NCBI GenBank assembly: GCA_902363445.1
Contig: CABJAB010000005.1
Span: forward strand, 1 to 64,000
DNA length: 64,000 nucleotides
Direction: 5' to 3'
Source of the DNA: Lachnospiraceae bacterium
Lineage (GTDB): Bacteria > Bacillota > Clostridia > Lachnospirales > Lachnospiraceae
Below the pieces are notes generated by a model. That model was given only the letters and a program-made list of their open reading frames with translations. It made no database searches and was not told the origin of the DNA. How positions within the stretch are numbered: the stretch's first letter is position 1; each line of letters begins with the position of its first letter. This document shows positions 24,022-34,260 of this stretch, one piece after another. Position numbers and translations under genes: made by a program.

Positions 24022-26145
24022 ATGAAATCCAAGTCCAGCGGAACGATTCTGATCGTAGACGATTCAGAACTGAACAGAGCGATATTGAAAGAAATTTTTT
24101 ATGATGAGTATTCTATAGAAGAAGCGGAGAACGGCAGGGCAGCCATTGAGATCATTGAGAACTCCAAGACTCTGCCGGAAGCGCTTCTTTTGGATATTGT
24201 GATGCCCGAGCTGGATGGGTTCGGGGTTTTGGAGCAATTGTCGGAGAAAGGGCTTATTAAAAGCCTCCCGGTGTTTCTCATCACTTCGGATACGTCGTCT
24301 GAGGTAGCCGTGCAGGGATACGAGAGCGGAGTGGTCGATGTCATCAATAAGCCGATCGTGGATCCGGTCATCGTGCGAAAGCGTGTGAACAACGCCATTG
24401 AACTGTACCGGAGCCGGAACCATCTGGCGAGCCTGGTGGATGAACAGGTCAAGACCATTAAAAAACAGGCGGAGCGCCTTCGCTTCACTAATGTGACGAT
24501 CATCGATATGCTCAGCTCCGTTATCGAGTTTCGGAGCGGAGAATCAGGACAGCACGTACGGCGGATCCGCCGCGCGACGAAGACCATGCTTGAGTGGTTC
24601 GGAAAGAGCTATCCGGAATATGAGCTGACTCCGGAGAAGATTGAAGTGATTTCCAACGCATCCGCCATGCATGATATCGGGAAGATTTCAATTCCCGATT
24701 ACATATTGAATAAGCCTGGAAGGCTGACAGCGGAAGAATTTGAGATCATGAAGAAACACACCCTGTATGGCTGCGAGATCCTGCAGAGCATACCGTTTTT
24801 TCATGATGAAGAGATATTTGAATATTGCTATGAGATCTGCCGCCATCACCATGAGAGGTGGGACGGCAAGGGATACCCCGACGGACTGAAAGGCGAGGAC
24901 ATCAGTATATGGGCCCAGGTGGTTTCCATGGCGGATGTCTACGATGCGCTGGTCAGTGAACGGTGTTATAAAAATGCCTATCCTCATAAAACAGCAGTAA
25001 AAATGGTTATGGAGGGGGAATGCGGGGCATTTAACCCCAGACTTCTTCAGTGCTTTTCCGAAGTGGCGGAGTATCTGCACGAAACCCTTTATATGGCGGG
25101 AGGGGAAGAAAAATTCCCTACGGAAGCGCAGAGCGACTGGCAGGCCGGCGCCAATAAAAAAACGCAGGAAAGAAATGTTTCCGAGGCGACGCTTGCTCTT
25201 TTGGAAAGAGAAAGGCAAAAGTACCATTGGCTGTCGGAGATGGCTGATGAAATTCTGTTTACCTTTGATAAAAATGCGGACACCATCGAATTCACCGGAA
25301 AGTTCACCGAGGTATTCCGGGAGGGGCCCCATGTTCTGCATGCGGCCGACTATCTTGCCCACGATGAGCGGATTGAAGCAAAGGATCTGGCGGAGATCAT
25401 GAAGGATGTACAGAAAATAACGCCGGAATCTCCAGTCTATTCCACAGAGATTAACCTTTTGAACGGAGACGGGTCCAGAGAGTGGTATGAGCTCTATCTG
25501 AGGGCGATGTGGGATGATGGAGAAGATGAAAAGCCCAGCGGTTATATCGGAAAGCTGAGCAGCATCAACGTATTGAAGGAAGAGGCGCTTCACTGGAAGC
25601 GTCAGGCGCTGCATGATTACCTGACAGGGCTGTATAACAGGCAGGCCCTGGAGGGAATGGTACAGGAGATGATCGAGGAGGGTGAGGAAGCCTTTATCAT
25701 GCTGTTTGTGGATGTGGACGATTTTAAAAAGGTCAACAGTACCATGGGACATCTGGCAGGCGACGTGCTCTTGAAAAAGATTGCCAAAGAGATTCCGGCT
25801 CATCTGCGCTCCACTGATTTTGTCGCCCGGATAGGCGGTGATGAGTTTGCCATAATCGTAAAGGGCAGCATGCCGGACCGGCTTCTGCAGCAGAAAGCGG
25901 AGGAAATCTGCTGGTTTTACCGCGAGGAGGAATTTTCCGAATATGAGATTCCCATATCCGGAAGTATGGGCGCCGCCAGATATCCGGAGGACGGAGGCAG
26001 CTATCAGGCGCTGATGTCCAAGGCGAACTGTGCTCTTTGTGAGGCCAAGAAAAGAGGCGCGGGTTCCTATGTGCTATATCGTGAAAATATAGCGCCTTCA
26101 ATATGTGAGTCGGCGCTGTCAAGCGTAGATAAGACAGAAGAATAG
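24022..26145 (+). CDS. Response regulator with HD-GYP and GGDEF output domains
   Basis: The product (707 aa) both makes and breaks cyclic-di-GMP by domain content. Receiver domain at about 5-125 (phosphoacceptor in LLLDIVMPE, then NKPI). HD-GYP phosphodiesterase at about 165-360 (HDIGKISIPDYILNKPGRL, HHHERWDGKGYPDG). A PAS-like region at about 400-510. A GGDEF cyclase at about 530-695 with intact RIGGDEF and a preceding RSTD inhibitory site. The start at 24022 (ATG) follows GAGGGAG. The receiver would be phosphorylated by a kinase or by the adjacent Hpt protein, whose gene carries a stop codon. Fused HD-GYP and GGDEF with both active sites intact is uncommon. Confidence 0.88.
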   Translation: MKSKSSGTILIVDDSELNRAILKEIFYDEYSIEEAENGRAAIEIIENSKTLPEALLLDIVMPELDGFGVLEQLSEKGLIKSLPVFLITSDTSSEVAVQGYESGVVDVINKPIVDPVIVRKRVNNAIELYRSRNHLASLVDEQVKTIKKQAERLRFTNVTIIDMLSSVIEFRSGESGQHVRRIRRATKTMLEWFGKSYPEYELTPEKIEVISNASAMHDIGKISIPDYILNKPGRLTAEEFEIMKKHTLYGCEILQSIPFFHDEEIFEYCYEICRHHHERWDGKGYPDGLKGEDISIWAQVVSMADVYDALVSERCYKNAYPHKTAVKMVMEGECGAFNPRLLQCFSEVAEYLHETLYMAGGEEKFPTEAQSDWQAGANKKTQERNVSEATLALLERERQKYHWLSEMADEILFTFDKNADTIEFTGKFTEVFREGPHVLHAADYLAHDERIEAKDLAEIMKDVQKITPESPVYSTEINLLNGDGSREWYELYLRAMWDDGEDEKPSGYIGKLSSINVLKEEALHWKRQALHDYLTGLYNRQALEGMVQEMIEEGEEAFIMLFVDVDDFKKVNSTMGHLAGDVLLKKIAKEIPAHLRSTDFVARIGGDEFAIIVKGSMPDRLLQQKAEEICWFYREEEFSEYEIPISGSMGAARYPEDGGSYQALMSKANCALCEAKKRGAGSYVLYRENIAPSICESALSSVDKTEE

Positions 26146-26159
26146 CAGGAAAAAGCAGC

Positions 26160-26188
26160 AGGACATACGGAGGTATGTCCTGTTTTTT
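26160..26188 (+). terminator. Terminator of the cyclic-di-GMP gene
   Basis: AGGACATAC-GGAG-GTATGTCCT forms a perfect 9-bp stem, followed by GTTTTTT. Confidence 0.93.
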
Positions 26189-26686
26189 GTACCTTGTCGC
26201 ACGAAGTGCATCCGCTTGGAGGGCATGAATTAAGGGATGCCCATGGGTGTACCTTTAAATACCTTTTATGTAAATTTTTAAGACTGCTTTATAGACCAAG
26301 AGGAAATCCGATTCCATCCAGGCGGCTCGCTGGCAGCCGTAACCAGAATCTTTACGGCCTTCGGTCGGGAAGATCCTGCTAACGCCTTTGCGGTGCTCGC
26401 CTTACGATGGAATCGGATTGTTCCTCTTGTTTCTCCTCCCGCACCAAAGTAAACCTTTGTTTGTTATGAAAGCTATTGGGGCGGACGCGCGGGCCCGCAG
26501 CTTTATGCGCGCGGGCCGTTGGCGGGCTACAATCCTTTAAGGAAACCAGATTCCTAAACAGCAGCCAATGCGGTGAGGTACAAGGGTAACGGCAGAAAGA
26601 TTCCGAACCGACATCGTGACGGTTCGGAACTTCTGCCGTGTTCAGCCATAGAACACTTTAAATGAATCCTTAAAGTGTTTTAAGGT
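26189..26686 (-). repeat. Intergenic repeat element, copy B (shorter form, inverted)
   Basis: Reverse orientation relative to A and D. Its left end (CGCACGAAGTGC, then GCATGAATTAAGGG) matches the right end of copy A. The core with arms around AAGAGGAAATCCGATTCCATC and GATGGAATCGGAT...TTCCTCTTG matches A, C and D. It lacks the CTGACATGGA block and the GGCGATGCAGG block of A and D, and carries its own GC-rich palindrome (CGCGGGCCCGC region, about 26490-26520). The right end near AACACTTTAAATGAATCC is a diverged terminal sequence. It abuts the terminator at 26160-26188. No gene is supported from 26189 to 26846. Confidence 0.78.
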
Positions 26687-26846
26687 ACATTAATAGGAAC
26701 TTGCATCTCCCTGGAAGATGCGTTCTACAAAGACATAAATTTACCAACTGGAAAAAAGAAAGAATAGTATACAAGCAGATGAATTAATGATACAATTACT
26801 ATAATTATTGCCTAAATGAAGTTTTTACTATAGGAGGAAAAAAAGA

Positions 26847-27728
26847 ATGGCGGATTATGTGATTGTGACTGACAGCACTGCAGACCTGCCCAGTGAAGTG
26901 TACAGCAGGATGGGTGTAGAGGTCGTGCCCATGGAATTCATCATGGGAGACACGGTCTATCAGCATTACGCCGATGCCAGGGAGATGGGATTCGAGGAGT
27001 TTTATAGCCGGGTCAAGGCTGGTGAAAAGGTCAGCACTACACAGATAAATTATTACACGTATGAACAGGTGTTTCTGCCGATTTTAGAGGCGGGAAAGGA
27101 TATTATATATATTTGTTTTTCTTCCGGTCTGAGCGGGACCTACCAAGGTTCCAAGCTTGCCGCGGAAGATCTGCTGGAGAAGTTCCCGGAAAGAAAAATC
27201 TCATGTATCGACTCTCTTTGCGCGTCGATCGGAGAGGGACTTTTGGTGTACAGAGCGGCGCTCCTTCAAAAGTCCGGGATGGGATTTGAGGAGCTGGAAA
27301 AATGGGTGTATGACAACCGGCTTCACTCATGCCACTGGTTTGTGGTGGACGATCTGGAGCATTTGCGCCAGGGCGGAAGGATATCTACCGCACAGGCCAT
27401 TCTCGGGACTGCGCTGAATGTAAAGCCTATGCTCAGCGTAGATGATGACGGCCAGCTGGTTCCGGTCATAAAGCTGAGGGGGACCAGAAAGATCATGGAA
27501 ACCTTCTGCAGAAAAATTGAAACGGACGGGGATCACGTAGAGGAACAGACCGTGATCATCGGTCATGCCGGGGCCCCTGGGATGGCGGCACAGCTGGAGG
27601 CGGTGCTGAAGGAGCGCGGCCTCATAAAGGATGCGATCATTACGGATATCGGGCCGATCATCGGTGCGCATGTGGGAGCGGGAATGTTTGCCCTTGTATT
27701 TATGGGAAAGAGAAACCTGGGACGGTAA
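26847..27728 (+). CDS. DegV-family fatty-acid-binding protein
   Basis: 293 aa. The family (FakB) binds a single fatty acid and presents it to the FakA kinase for use in phospholipid synthesis. Seen: the N-terminal VTDSTADLPSEVY motif, the ICFSSGLSGTYQ loop, DDLEHLRQGGRIS, and the C-terminal IGPIIGAHVGAGMFALVF motif, all typical. The start follows AGGAGGAAAAAAAG. No FakA-like gene is in the window. Confidence 0.93.
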   Translation: MADYVIVTDSTADLPSEVYSRMGVEVVPMEFIMGDTVYQHYADAREMGFEEFYSRVKAGEKVSTTQINYYTYEQVFLPILEAGKDIIYICFSSGLSGTYQGSKLAAEDLLEKFPERKISCIDSLCASIGEGLLVYRAALLQKSGMGFEELEKWVYDNRLHSCHWFVVDDLEHLRQGGRISTAQAILGTALNVKPMLSVDDDGQLVPVIKLRGTRKIMETFCRKIETDGDHVEEQTVIIGHAGAPGMAAQLEAVLKERGLIKDAIITDIGPIIGAHVGAGMFALVFMGKRNLGR

Positions 27729-27775
27729 TTGGACATTCCAGGGTGCCGAGGGGCAGATTGGGACAGGAGTAAATC

Positions 27776-28003
27776 ATGAAATTTTATGAAGTGGTGTGGG
27801 AGATATTCAACCAGTGTTCCAACAATCAGATGCGGGATGTCCTGTTTGATGAGGTGGAGCTGGATGACCCGGAGGATTATGTCAAAAAGAAATTTAAAGG
27901 AAAAGAAGTATCCTATGAAAAGGAGATCCTGGAGGATGGGACTGTGATTTTTCATATTGACGCGTCCGGAATCAGAGAGCGGTGTACTTTTACTGAGATT
28001 TAA
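27776..28003 (+). CDS. Small hypothetical protein (75 aa)
   Basis: A small acidic protein starting MKFYEVVWEIFNQCSNNQMR. It reads as a compact alpha/beta domain (helix, then strands around VSYEKEILEDGTVIFHIDA). GACAGGAGTAAATC precedes the ATG. It lies 47 bases after degV on the same strand and is probably cotranscribed. No membrane segment or known motif. I do not recognise the family, although the sequence looks like a maintained gene. Confidence 0.7.
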   Translation: MKFYEVVWEIFNQCSNNQMRDVLFDEVELDDPEDYVKKKFKGKEVSYEKEILEDGTVIFHIDASGIRERCTFTEI

Positions 28004-28024
28004 GGAGGAACGTATCCCCGCTGC

Positions 28025-28053
28025 TTGACATTTCAGATTGTTTCTTCTATACT
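28025..28053 (+). promoter_or_regulatory. Promoter of the glycerol operon
   Basis: TTGACA (28025-28030), a 17-base spacer and TATACT (28048-28053). Transcription would start near 28060, about 150 bases before the first gene, leaving room for the leader terminator. Confidence 0.87.
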
Positions 28054-28083
28054 GGGATTAAGTTAATATTTATCAGGAGATGA

Positions 28084-28121
28084 GAGCGATACAAAAATGC
28101 TTTTTTTGTATTGCTTTTTTT
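28084..28121 (+). promoter_or_regulatory. Leader terminator, probable GlpP antitermination site
   Basis: AGCGATACAAAAA pairs with TTTTTGTATTGCT and is followed by TTTTTTT, an intrinsic terminator between the promoter at 28025 and the first gene at 28208. In B. subtilis, GlpP with glycerol-3-phosphate prevents termination at an inverted repeat in the glpD leader. The operon here encodes GlpP (31443-32030), so this hairpin is the natural target. The hairpin is seen; the GlpP link is inferred. Confidence 0.78.
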
Positions 28122-28207
28122 TATTTTATAAGAAAGTTCTCTGAACTCTCCTATAGAATAAAAGTCCTTTCAGGCGGATGTCCGCTTTGTTCATAGGAGG
28201 AAAAATA

Positions 28208-29755
28208 ATGTATGATATTTTGATCATAGGAACGGGTATCGTGGGATGCTTTCTTGCACATGAATTGTCCCATTATGAGTTGTCCTTAGCGGCGGTGGAC
28301 AGGGAAAACGATGTTGCCTGCGGCGCCACCATGGCTAACAGCGCGATTATCCACGCGGGAAACGATCCAGAAGACGGGACCTTGAAAGCCAGACTGAACC
28401 TGGAAGGCGCCAGAAAATACGAGGATATCTGCAGGAGCCTGTATGTGCCCTATGAAAAGGCTGGCTCTTTTACCGCGGCCACAGGAGAGGAGGAGGAGAA
28501 AACACTCCTTGAGCTTTACCGTAAAGCGAAAGAACGGGGGATATCTGCCAGTATATTGGACGGAGCGGAGGCGAGAAAAATGGAACCGATGCTGAGCAGC
28601 CGCGTGACCAAAGTCTTGGCGCTCCCGGACACGGCGGTTGTCTGCCCTTGGGAGACTGCGGAAGCTTTGATGGAAGAGGCGGTATTAAACGGGACAGAGC
28701 TGCTTTTGAATCATCAGGTGACCGGCATAGAAAGAACGGTAGAGAACGGAGGCCGGTTCCGGGTATATATGGAAATTCATAGAGACGGGAAGGAGAATGA
28801 GAGTATAGAAAAGGCAGTCGTCGAGGCAAAGGTGATACTCAATGCGGCCGGAGTATTCTGTGATGATATCTATGGTATGGTCTGTCCGGAACGCACTCTG
28901 GAGAGTGATGGCGAAATAAGGATGAAGATCAGTCCCAGAAGGGGAGAATATTTTGTTCTGGACCGGCAGGAGGAGCCGGCGGTGTCCAGAGTCCTCTATC
29001 CGGCGCCGGGTAAGACTGGAAAAGGCGTCCTGGCGGTTCCCACTGTCCACGGAAACGTCCTGCTGGGGCCGGATTCCCGGGATACAAGCGATAAGGAGGG
29101 AATCGATAATACGGCGGAAGGCCTTGAATATGTGAAAGAACAGATTGGAAGAGTTTTGGAGACAGTGCCATGGCAGAAGGTCATTAGGAGCTTTGCGGGA
29201 TTGAGGGCCAAAGGAAATACCGGGGATTTTATCATAGAAGAGTCTGCGGAGGCGCCTGGCTTTGTCAATGTGGCGGGCATCGAATCGCCAGGGCTGTCGT
29301 CGGCGCCGGCCATTGCTTCTTATGTTAGAAAGGAGATCCTCAAAGAAAGGATGTTCGGAGAAGATTTTACGTGGAGAAAAAAGGTGGGATACCGGCATAG
29401 AAAACCGCCTGTTATTATGGAACGATTATCCAGGGAAGAAAAAAACCGTATGATCGCAGCCAATCCCACATATGGAAAAATAGTCTGCCGCTGTGAACGA
29501 ATCTCGGAAGGAGAGATCATAGATTCGATACGTAAACCGGTGGGGGCCAGGAGCATAAAAGGGGTCAAGAAGCGGGTGAGGCCCGGAATGGGACGGTGCC
29601 AGGGCGGTTTCTGTGAGCCGGAAATCGTGCGGATACTGGCGCGGGAGCTGGGAATCAGAGAAGAGGAAGTGGTATATGACCGGGAAGGAGTGAGGCTTTT
29701 TGAGGCGATGGAAAAAAGTCTGACGGAAAGGAGAAGGGCTAATGAAGCATTATGA
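28208..29755 (+). CDS. FAD-dependent glycerol-3-phosphate dehydrogenase, anaerobic type
   Basis: The product (515 aa) would oxidise glycerol-3-phosphate to dihydroxyacetone phosphate. N-terminal Rossmann FAD motif (IIGTGIVGCFLAHEL) and DAO-family oxidoreductase body. The C-terminal BFD-like [2Fe-2S] domain has four cysteines (CRCE ... GRCQGGFC). This matches the GlpA-like subunits found with a second flavoprotein and a DUF1667 protein in Clostridia. The start at 28208 follows AGGAGG; a longer frame from 28178 lacks a site. Overlaps the next gene by 14 bases. LhgO-type 2-hydroxyglutarate oxidases are similar, but the operon supports glycerol-3-phosphate. Confidence 0.85.
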   Translation: MYDILIIGTGIVGCFLAHELSHYELSLAAVDRENDVACGATMANSAIIHAGNDPEDGTLKARLNLEGARKYEDICRSLYVPYEKAGSFTAATGEEEEKTLLELYRKAKERGISASILDGAEARKMEPMLSSRVTKVLALPDTAVVCPWETAEALMEEAVLNGTELLLNHQVTGIERTVENGGRFRVYMEIHRDGKENESIEKAVVEAKVILNAAGVFCDDIYGMVCPERTLESDGEIRMKISPRRGEYFVLDRQEEPAVSRVLYPAPGKTGKGVLAVPTVHGNVLLGPDSRDTSDKEGIDNTAEGLEYVKEQIGRVLETVPWQKVIRSFAGLRAKGNTGDFIIEESAEAPGFVNVAGIESPGLSSAPAIASYVRKEILKERMFGEDFTWRKKVGYRHRKPPVIMERLSREEKNRMIAANPTYGKIVCRCERISEGEIIDSIRKPVGARSIKGVKKRVRPGMGRCQGGFCEPEIVRILARELGIREEEVVYDREGVRLFEAMEKSLTERRRANEAL

Positions 29756-31061
29756 GCTTGTAATAGCCGGCGGGGGCAGCGCCGGCATGGCGGCAGCCCT
29801 GGCGGCCAGAAGAGAGGGAGTATCCAGTATCCTCATCCTGGAACAGGGGAAAGAGCTGGGGGGAGTCCTTCTCCAGTGCATCCATAACGGGTTTGGCCTG
29901 CATACGTTCGGAGAAGAGCTGACGGGGCCCGCATATGCAGAGCGATATATTCGGATGGTTGAGAAAGAACAGATAGAAGCTAAGACAGAGACAACAGTCC
30001 TTCATATAGGAAAGGACAGAAGTGTGACTTATGTGAATTCACGGGAAGGATATATGACAGTGCAGGCCGGAGCGGTCATTCTGGCGATGGGATGCAGGGA
30101 ACGGCCCAGAGGGGCACTTTCCATTCCAGGATACCGGCCGGCCGGAGTCTGGACGGCCGGGACCGCGCAGAGATATTTGAACCTGGAGGGCTGTCTGGTC
30201 GGCCGCAGGGTATGGATCCTCGGAAGTGGGGATATCGGCATGATCATGGCGAGAAGGATGACGCTGGAGGGGGCGGAGGTCTTGGGAGTGGCAGAAGTAA
30301 TGCCTTATTCCAACGGTCTTCCGAGGAACCGGAGACAATGCCTGGAGGATTTTGAAATCCCCCTTTATCTGAGCCATACAGTCACCAGAATAAAAGGGAA
30401 AGAACGGGTGGAAGCTGTGGTGATCTCCAGAGTAGATGAGAACAGGAAGCCCATACCTGGCACAGAACGGGAATTTGCCGTAGATACGCTGCTGCTGTCC
30501 GTGGGGCTGATTCCGGAAAATGCTCTTTCGGAGGAGGCGGGCATCCCCCTTGACGGCAGGACGAAGGGACCGTTTGTAAATTCCGCGTACGAATCTGAGA
30601 TCACTGGCATTTTTGCCTGCGGCAATGTGCTCCATGTCCACGATTTGGTGGATCATGTGAGCAGGGAAGGGGAACAGGCCGGGAAGGCCGCCGCGGCTTA
30701 TCTGTCCGGGATGCAGGACGGAGAGGCGGGGAAAGCCATGGAAGTGCCGGCAGAAGCAGGAGAAGGGCTGTCTTATGTACTGCCTCAGCGAATCCGAACA
30801 GGGGACGCAGAACGTGACGGCGGTATAGAGTTTAAATTCCGGGTCAGAAGAAGCTTCAGGCGGGCAGTCCTCGAGGTGAGAGCGGGAGAGGCTCTGATTA
30901 AATCCGTCCGGAGAAAATACCTGGAGCCGTCGGTCATGGAAACTGTGCAGGTGAAGTGGGAAGAATTGTCCCATATGGGATTGTCCCACAGGGAAGATGA
31001 AATACCCGCACTTAAATTCATTTTGAGGGAGGAGGCAGGGAGAGATGAAGGTGATGCTTGA
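29742..31061 (+). CDS. FAD/NAD-dependent oxidoreductase, second subunit of the G3P dehydrogenase
   Basis: 439 aa. N-terminal FAD motif (IAGGGSAGMAAALAARREG), a second nucleotide-binding motif (VWILGSGDIGMIMARRM) and the FACGNVLHVHDLVDHVSREGEQAG FAD contact near the end of the domain. The C-terminal 100 residues are less conserved. It resembles HcnB/GlpB-like partners that pass electrons from the first subunit to NAD or quinone. It overlaps both neighbours, which indicates tight coupling. Confidence 0.83.
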   Translation: MKHYELVIAGGGSAGMAAALAARREGVSSILILEQGKELGGVLLQCIHNGFGLHTFGEELTGPAYAERYIRMVEKEQIEAKTETTVLHIGKDRSVTYVNSREGYMTVQAGAVILAMGCRERPRGALSIPGYRPAGVWTAGTAQRYLNLEGCLVGRRVWILGSGDIGMIMARRMTLEGAEVLGVAEVMPYSNGLPRNRRQCLEDFEIPLYLSHTVTRIKGKERVEAVVISRVDENRKPIPGTEREFAVDTLLLSVGLIPENALSEEAGIPLDGRTKGPFVNSAYESEITGIFACGNVLHVHDLVDHVSREGEQAGKAAAAYLSGMQDGEAGKAMEVPAEAGEGLSYVLPQRIRTGDAERDGGIEFKFRVRRSFRRAVLEVRAGEALIKSVRRKYLEPSVMETVQVKWEELSHMGLSHREDEIPALKFILREEAGRDEGDA

Positions 31062-31425
31062 CTGTATTGTCTGCCCGGCCAGCTGTCATATTCAGGTGGA
31101 GCTTTATGAAAACGGAAGCATAAAGGAGATCACAGGGAATACCTGCCGCCGCGGCATGGATTATGCGAAGAGCGAAATCACGGCGCCTGTGCGTATGGTT
31201 ACCAGCACAGTGGCTGTGGAAGACGGAAATACAAAGCGGCTTCCTGTGGTCACTTCTTCTCCGGTGCCGAAGGAGAAAATATTTGCGGTCATGGAGCAAA
31301 TTCACAAGATTATGGTTTGCGCTCCGGTATCGGTTAATGATATAATCATTCCAGATGTGTGCGGGCTGGGAGTTGATGTCGTCGCCAGCAGGAGCATACG
31401 GAAGCGGAAGGAAGAAGAGGCCTGA
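31045..31425 (+). CDS. DUF1667 cysteine-motif protein
   Basis: 126 aa. A CIVCPASC motif near the N terminus and TCRRGMDYA around residue 35 give four cysteines that could hold an iron-sulfur cluster. The second half (PVVTSSPVPKEKIFAVMEQI, VCGLGVDVVASR) matches DUF1667, which regularly follows the two flavoprotein genes above. It is probably the third, electron-transfer subunit (inference from conserved context). Starts inside the previous gene (17-base overlap). Confidence 0.85.
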   Translation: MKVMLDCIVCPASCHIQVELYENGSIKEITGNTCRRGMDYAKSEITAPVRMVTSTVAVEDGNTKRLPVVTSSPVPKEKIFAVMEQIHKIMVCAPVSVNDIIIPDVCGLGVDVVASRSIRKRKEEEA

Positions 31426-31442
31426 GAGAACGGGGACGAAGC

Positions 31443-32030
31443 ATGAAGAAGAATGAGGACTGGAACGGGCAGGTGGTGCTGGCAATCTCCACCATGAAGG
31501 AGTTTGAGGGTTTTTTGGACAGCAGGTTCACCTGGGGCGTTTTGATGGAGTTTCATGTCGCCCTTCTGTCCGGTATGGTGAGGGCGGCCCACAGGCAGGG
31601 AAAGAAGATCTTGTTCCATCTGGACCTTCTCCGGGGAATCTCCACGGATGAATATGGATGCGAGTACGCCTGTCAGAAGCTGGGGGCTGACGGGATCATA
31701 TCTACGCGTCCAAAAGTGCTGGAAACGGCCAAGAAAAATAAATGTCTGGCGATCCTGCGGCTGTTTTTAATCGATACCAGGTCTCTGGAGCGGGGAATCG
31801 GGCTGTGCAATACCCTGGAGCCGGATTATGTGGAAGTGCTCCCGGGCATTGCATGCGGAATCCTTAGCTATATCCGGGAACGGACCGGAGTGCCGCTCAT
31901 GTGCGGAGGACTCATACGGAGGCCGGAAGAGATAGAAGCCTGTTTTCAGGCCGGAGCCTGTGCCGTCACCATTTCCAACAAGAATGCGGCAGAAGAATTT
32001 TCACAGAATAAGGATACACGGGAGGAGTAA
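31443..32030 (+). CDS. glpP: Glycerol uptake operon antiterminator GlpP
   Basis: The product (195 aa) is a TIM-barrel-like RNA-binding regulator that responds to glycerol-3-phosphate. Motifs: FHVALLSGMVRAAHRQGKKI, FHLDLLRGISTDEYGCEYAC, DGIISTRPKVLETAKK, DYVEVLPGIACG and PLMCGGLIRRPEEIE, all characteristic. It is expected to allow readthrough of the leader terminator at 28084-28121 when glycerol-3-phosphate is present. Autogenous control follows, since glpP itself lies behind that terminator. Confidence 0.94.
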   Translation: MKKNEDWNGQVVLAISTMKEFEGFLDSRFTWGVLMEFHVALLSGMVRAAHRQGKKILFHLDLLRGISTDEYGCEYACQKLGADGIISTRPKVLETAKKNKCLAILRLFLIDTRSLERGIGLCNTLEPDYVEVLPGIACGILSYIRERTGVPLMCGGLIRRPEEIEACFQAGACAVTISNKNAAEEFSQNKDTREE

Positions 32031-33536
<1,506 letters not shown>

Positions 33537-33548
33537 GTAAAAAACCGC

Positions 33549-33577
33549 TTGACATCCGCATAAAGTAATGATATAAC
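33549..33577 (+). promoter_or_regulatory. Promoter of the HPr-like gene with flanking inverted repeats
   Basis: TTGACA (33549-33554), 17 bases, TATAAC (33572-33577). Downstream are related blocks AACACT, AGTGTGATAAC, AGTGTTAT and TAGTGTTTTA before the start codon, some inverted with respect to each other. They look like an operator or leader structure; the factor is unknown. Confidence 0.7.
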
Positions 33578-33660
33578 ACTATTCAACATCAGTGTGATAA
33601 CAAAATGACAAGTGTTATTGCCCATATTGTTAGTGTTTTATATTTGCGGAAAGGATGTTA

Positions 33661-33891
33661 ATGATGAACAAGAGGCAGATAAAGATATCAAAAGTTGAGG
33701 ACGCGAAGGCTTTGGTGTCTACCGCGGGTAAATGCAATTTTGACATCGACGTATACTATAACCGGATGGTTGTAGATGCGAAATCCATTCTGGGCGTGAT
33801 GAGCCTGGATTTTGGCCAGCCTTTGACTGTGGAGTACAGTGGAAAGGATGCGAAATGGGAGCATCTGCTGGACCGTTTTGCCCTTTGCTGA
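33661..33891 (+). CDS. HPr-like protein lacking the active-site histidine (Crh-like)
   Basis: The product (76 aa) has the length and pattern of HPr. The GLHARPA motif with the phosphorylatable His15 is absent; the region reads SKVEDAKALVSTAGK. The regulatory serine segment is kept as DAKSILGVMSLDFG, matching the Ser46 region of HPr and Crh. Such a protein cannot carry phosphate for the PTS but could act in catabolite regulation through Ser46, as Crh does in Bacillus. Position after glpK supports a carbon-regulation link (inference). GGAAAGG precedes the ATG; ATG 33655 and 33664 are alternatives. Confidence 0.75.
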   Translation: MMNKRQIKISKVEDAKALVSTAGKCNFDIDVYYNRMVVDAKSILGVMSLDFGQPLTVEYSGKDAKWEHLLDRFALC

Positions 33892-33961
33892 CGGTTTGCT
33901 TCGAAAGATATGACGTAGATATGAACGAACATGACGAAGAACAAAAAAGCAGGACGAGGAG

Positions 33962-33995
33962 AACCGCCGCCGGGCAGAACCGGCGGCGGTTTTTT
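33962..33995 (+). terminator. Terminator after the HPr-like gene
   Basis: AACCGCCGCCGG-GCAGAA-CCGGCGGCGGTT forms a perfect 12-bp stem running into TTTTTT. Confidence 0.95.
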
Positions 33996-33999
33996 ATCT

Positions 34000-34250
34000 G
34001 AAACCTTTGAATACCTTTGAAACATGTTTTTTTGTCTGCTTTACAAGACAAGAGGAAATCTGCTTCCATCCAGGCGGCTCGCTGGCAGCCGTAACCAGAA
34101 CCTTTGCGGCGCTCGCCTTACGATGGAATCGGATCCTTCCTCTTGTTCTTCTTGCCGCACCGAAATAAGCGCTCATTTGTCTTGAAAGCCATTGGGGCGG
34201 TCCACCGCGGCCCGCTGGGCAGGCGCACTATGTGCGGCAAGGTATGATTC
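34000..34250 (-). repeat. Intergenic repeat element, copy C (short form, inverted)
   Basis: About 250 bases holding mainly the fold-back core: left arm ACAAGAGGAAATC...TTCCATC (34048-34070) and right arm GATGGAATCGGAT...TTCCTCTTGT (34122-34146), with the shared CAGCCGTAACCAGAACC and GCTCGCC sequences between them. It ends with GCGCACTATGTGC and GGTATGATTC, relatives of the ends of copies A and D. It begins directly after the terminator at 33962-33995. No protein is supported in it. Confidence 0.8.
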
Positions 34251-34260
34251 TGAAGATTCA

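Noticed and set aside
28080..28195. Possible 38-codon upstream frame in the glycerol operon leader
   Set aside because: The AGGAG overlaps the ATG with no spacing, and the frame runs through the leader terminator, which better explains the region.
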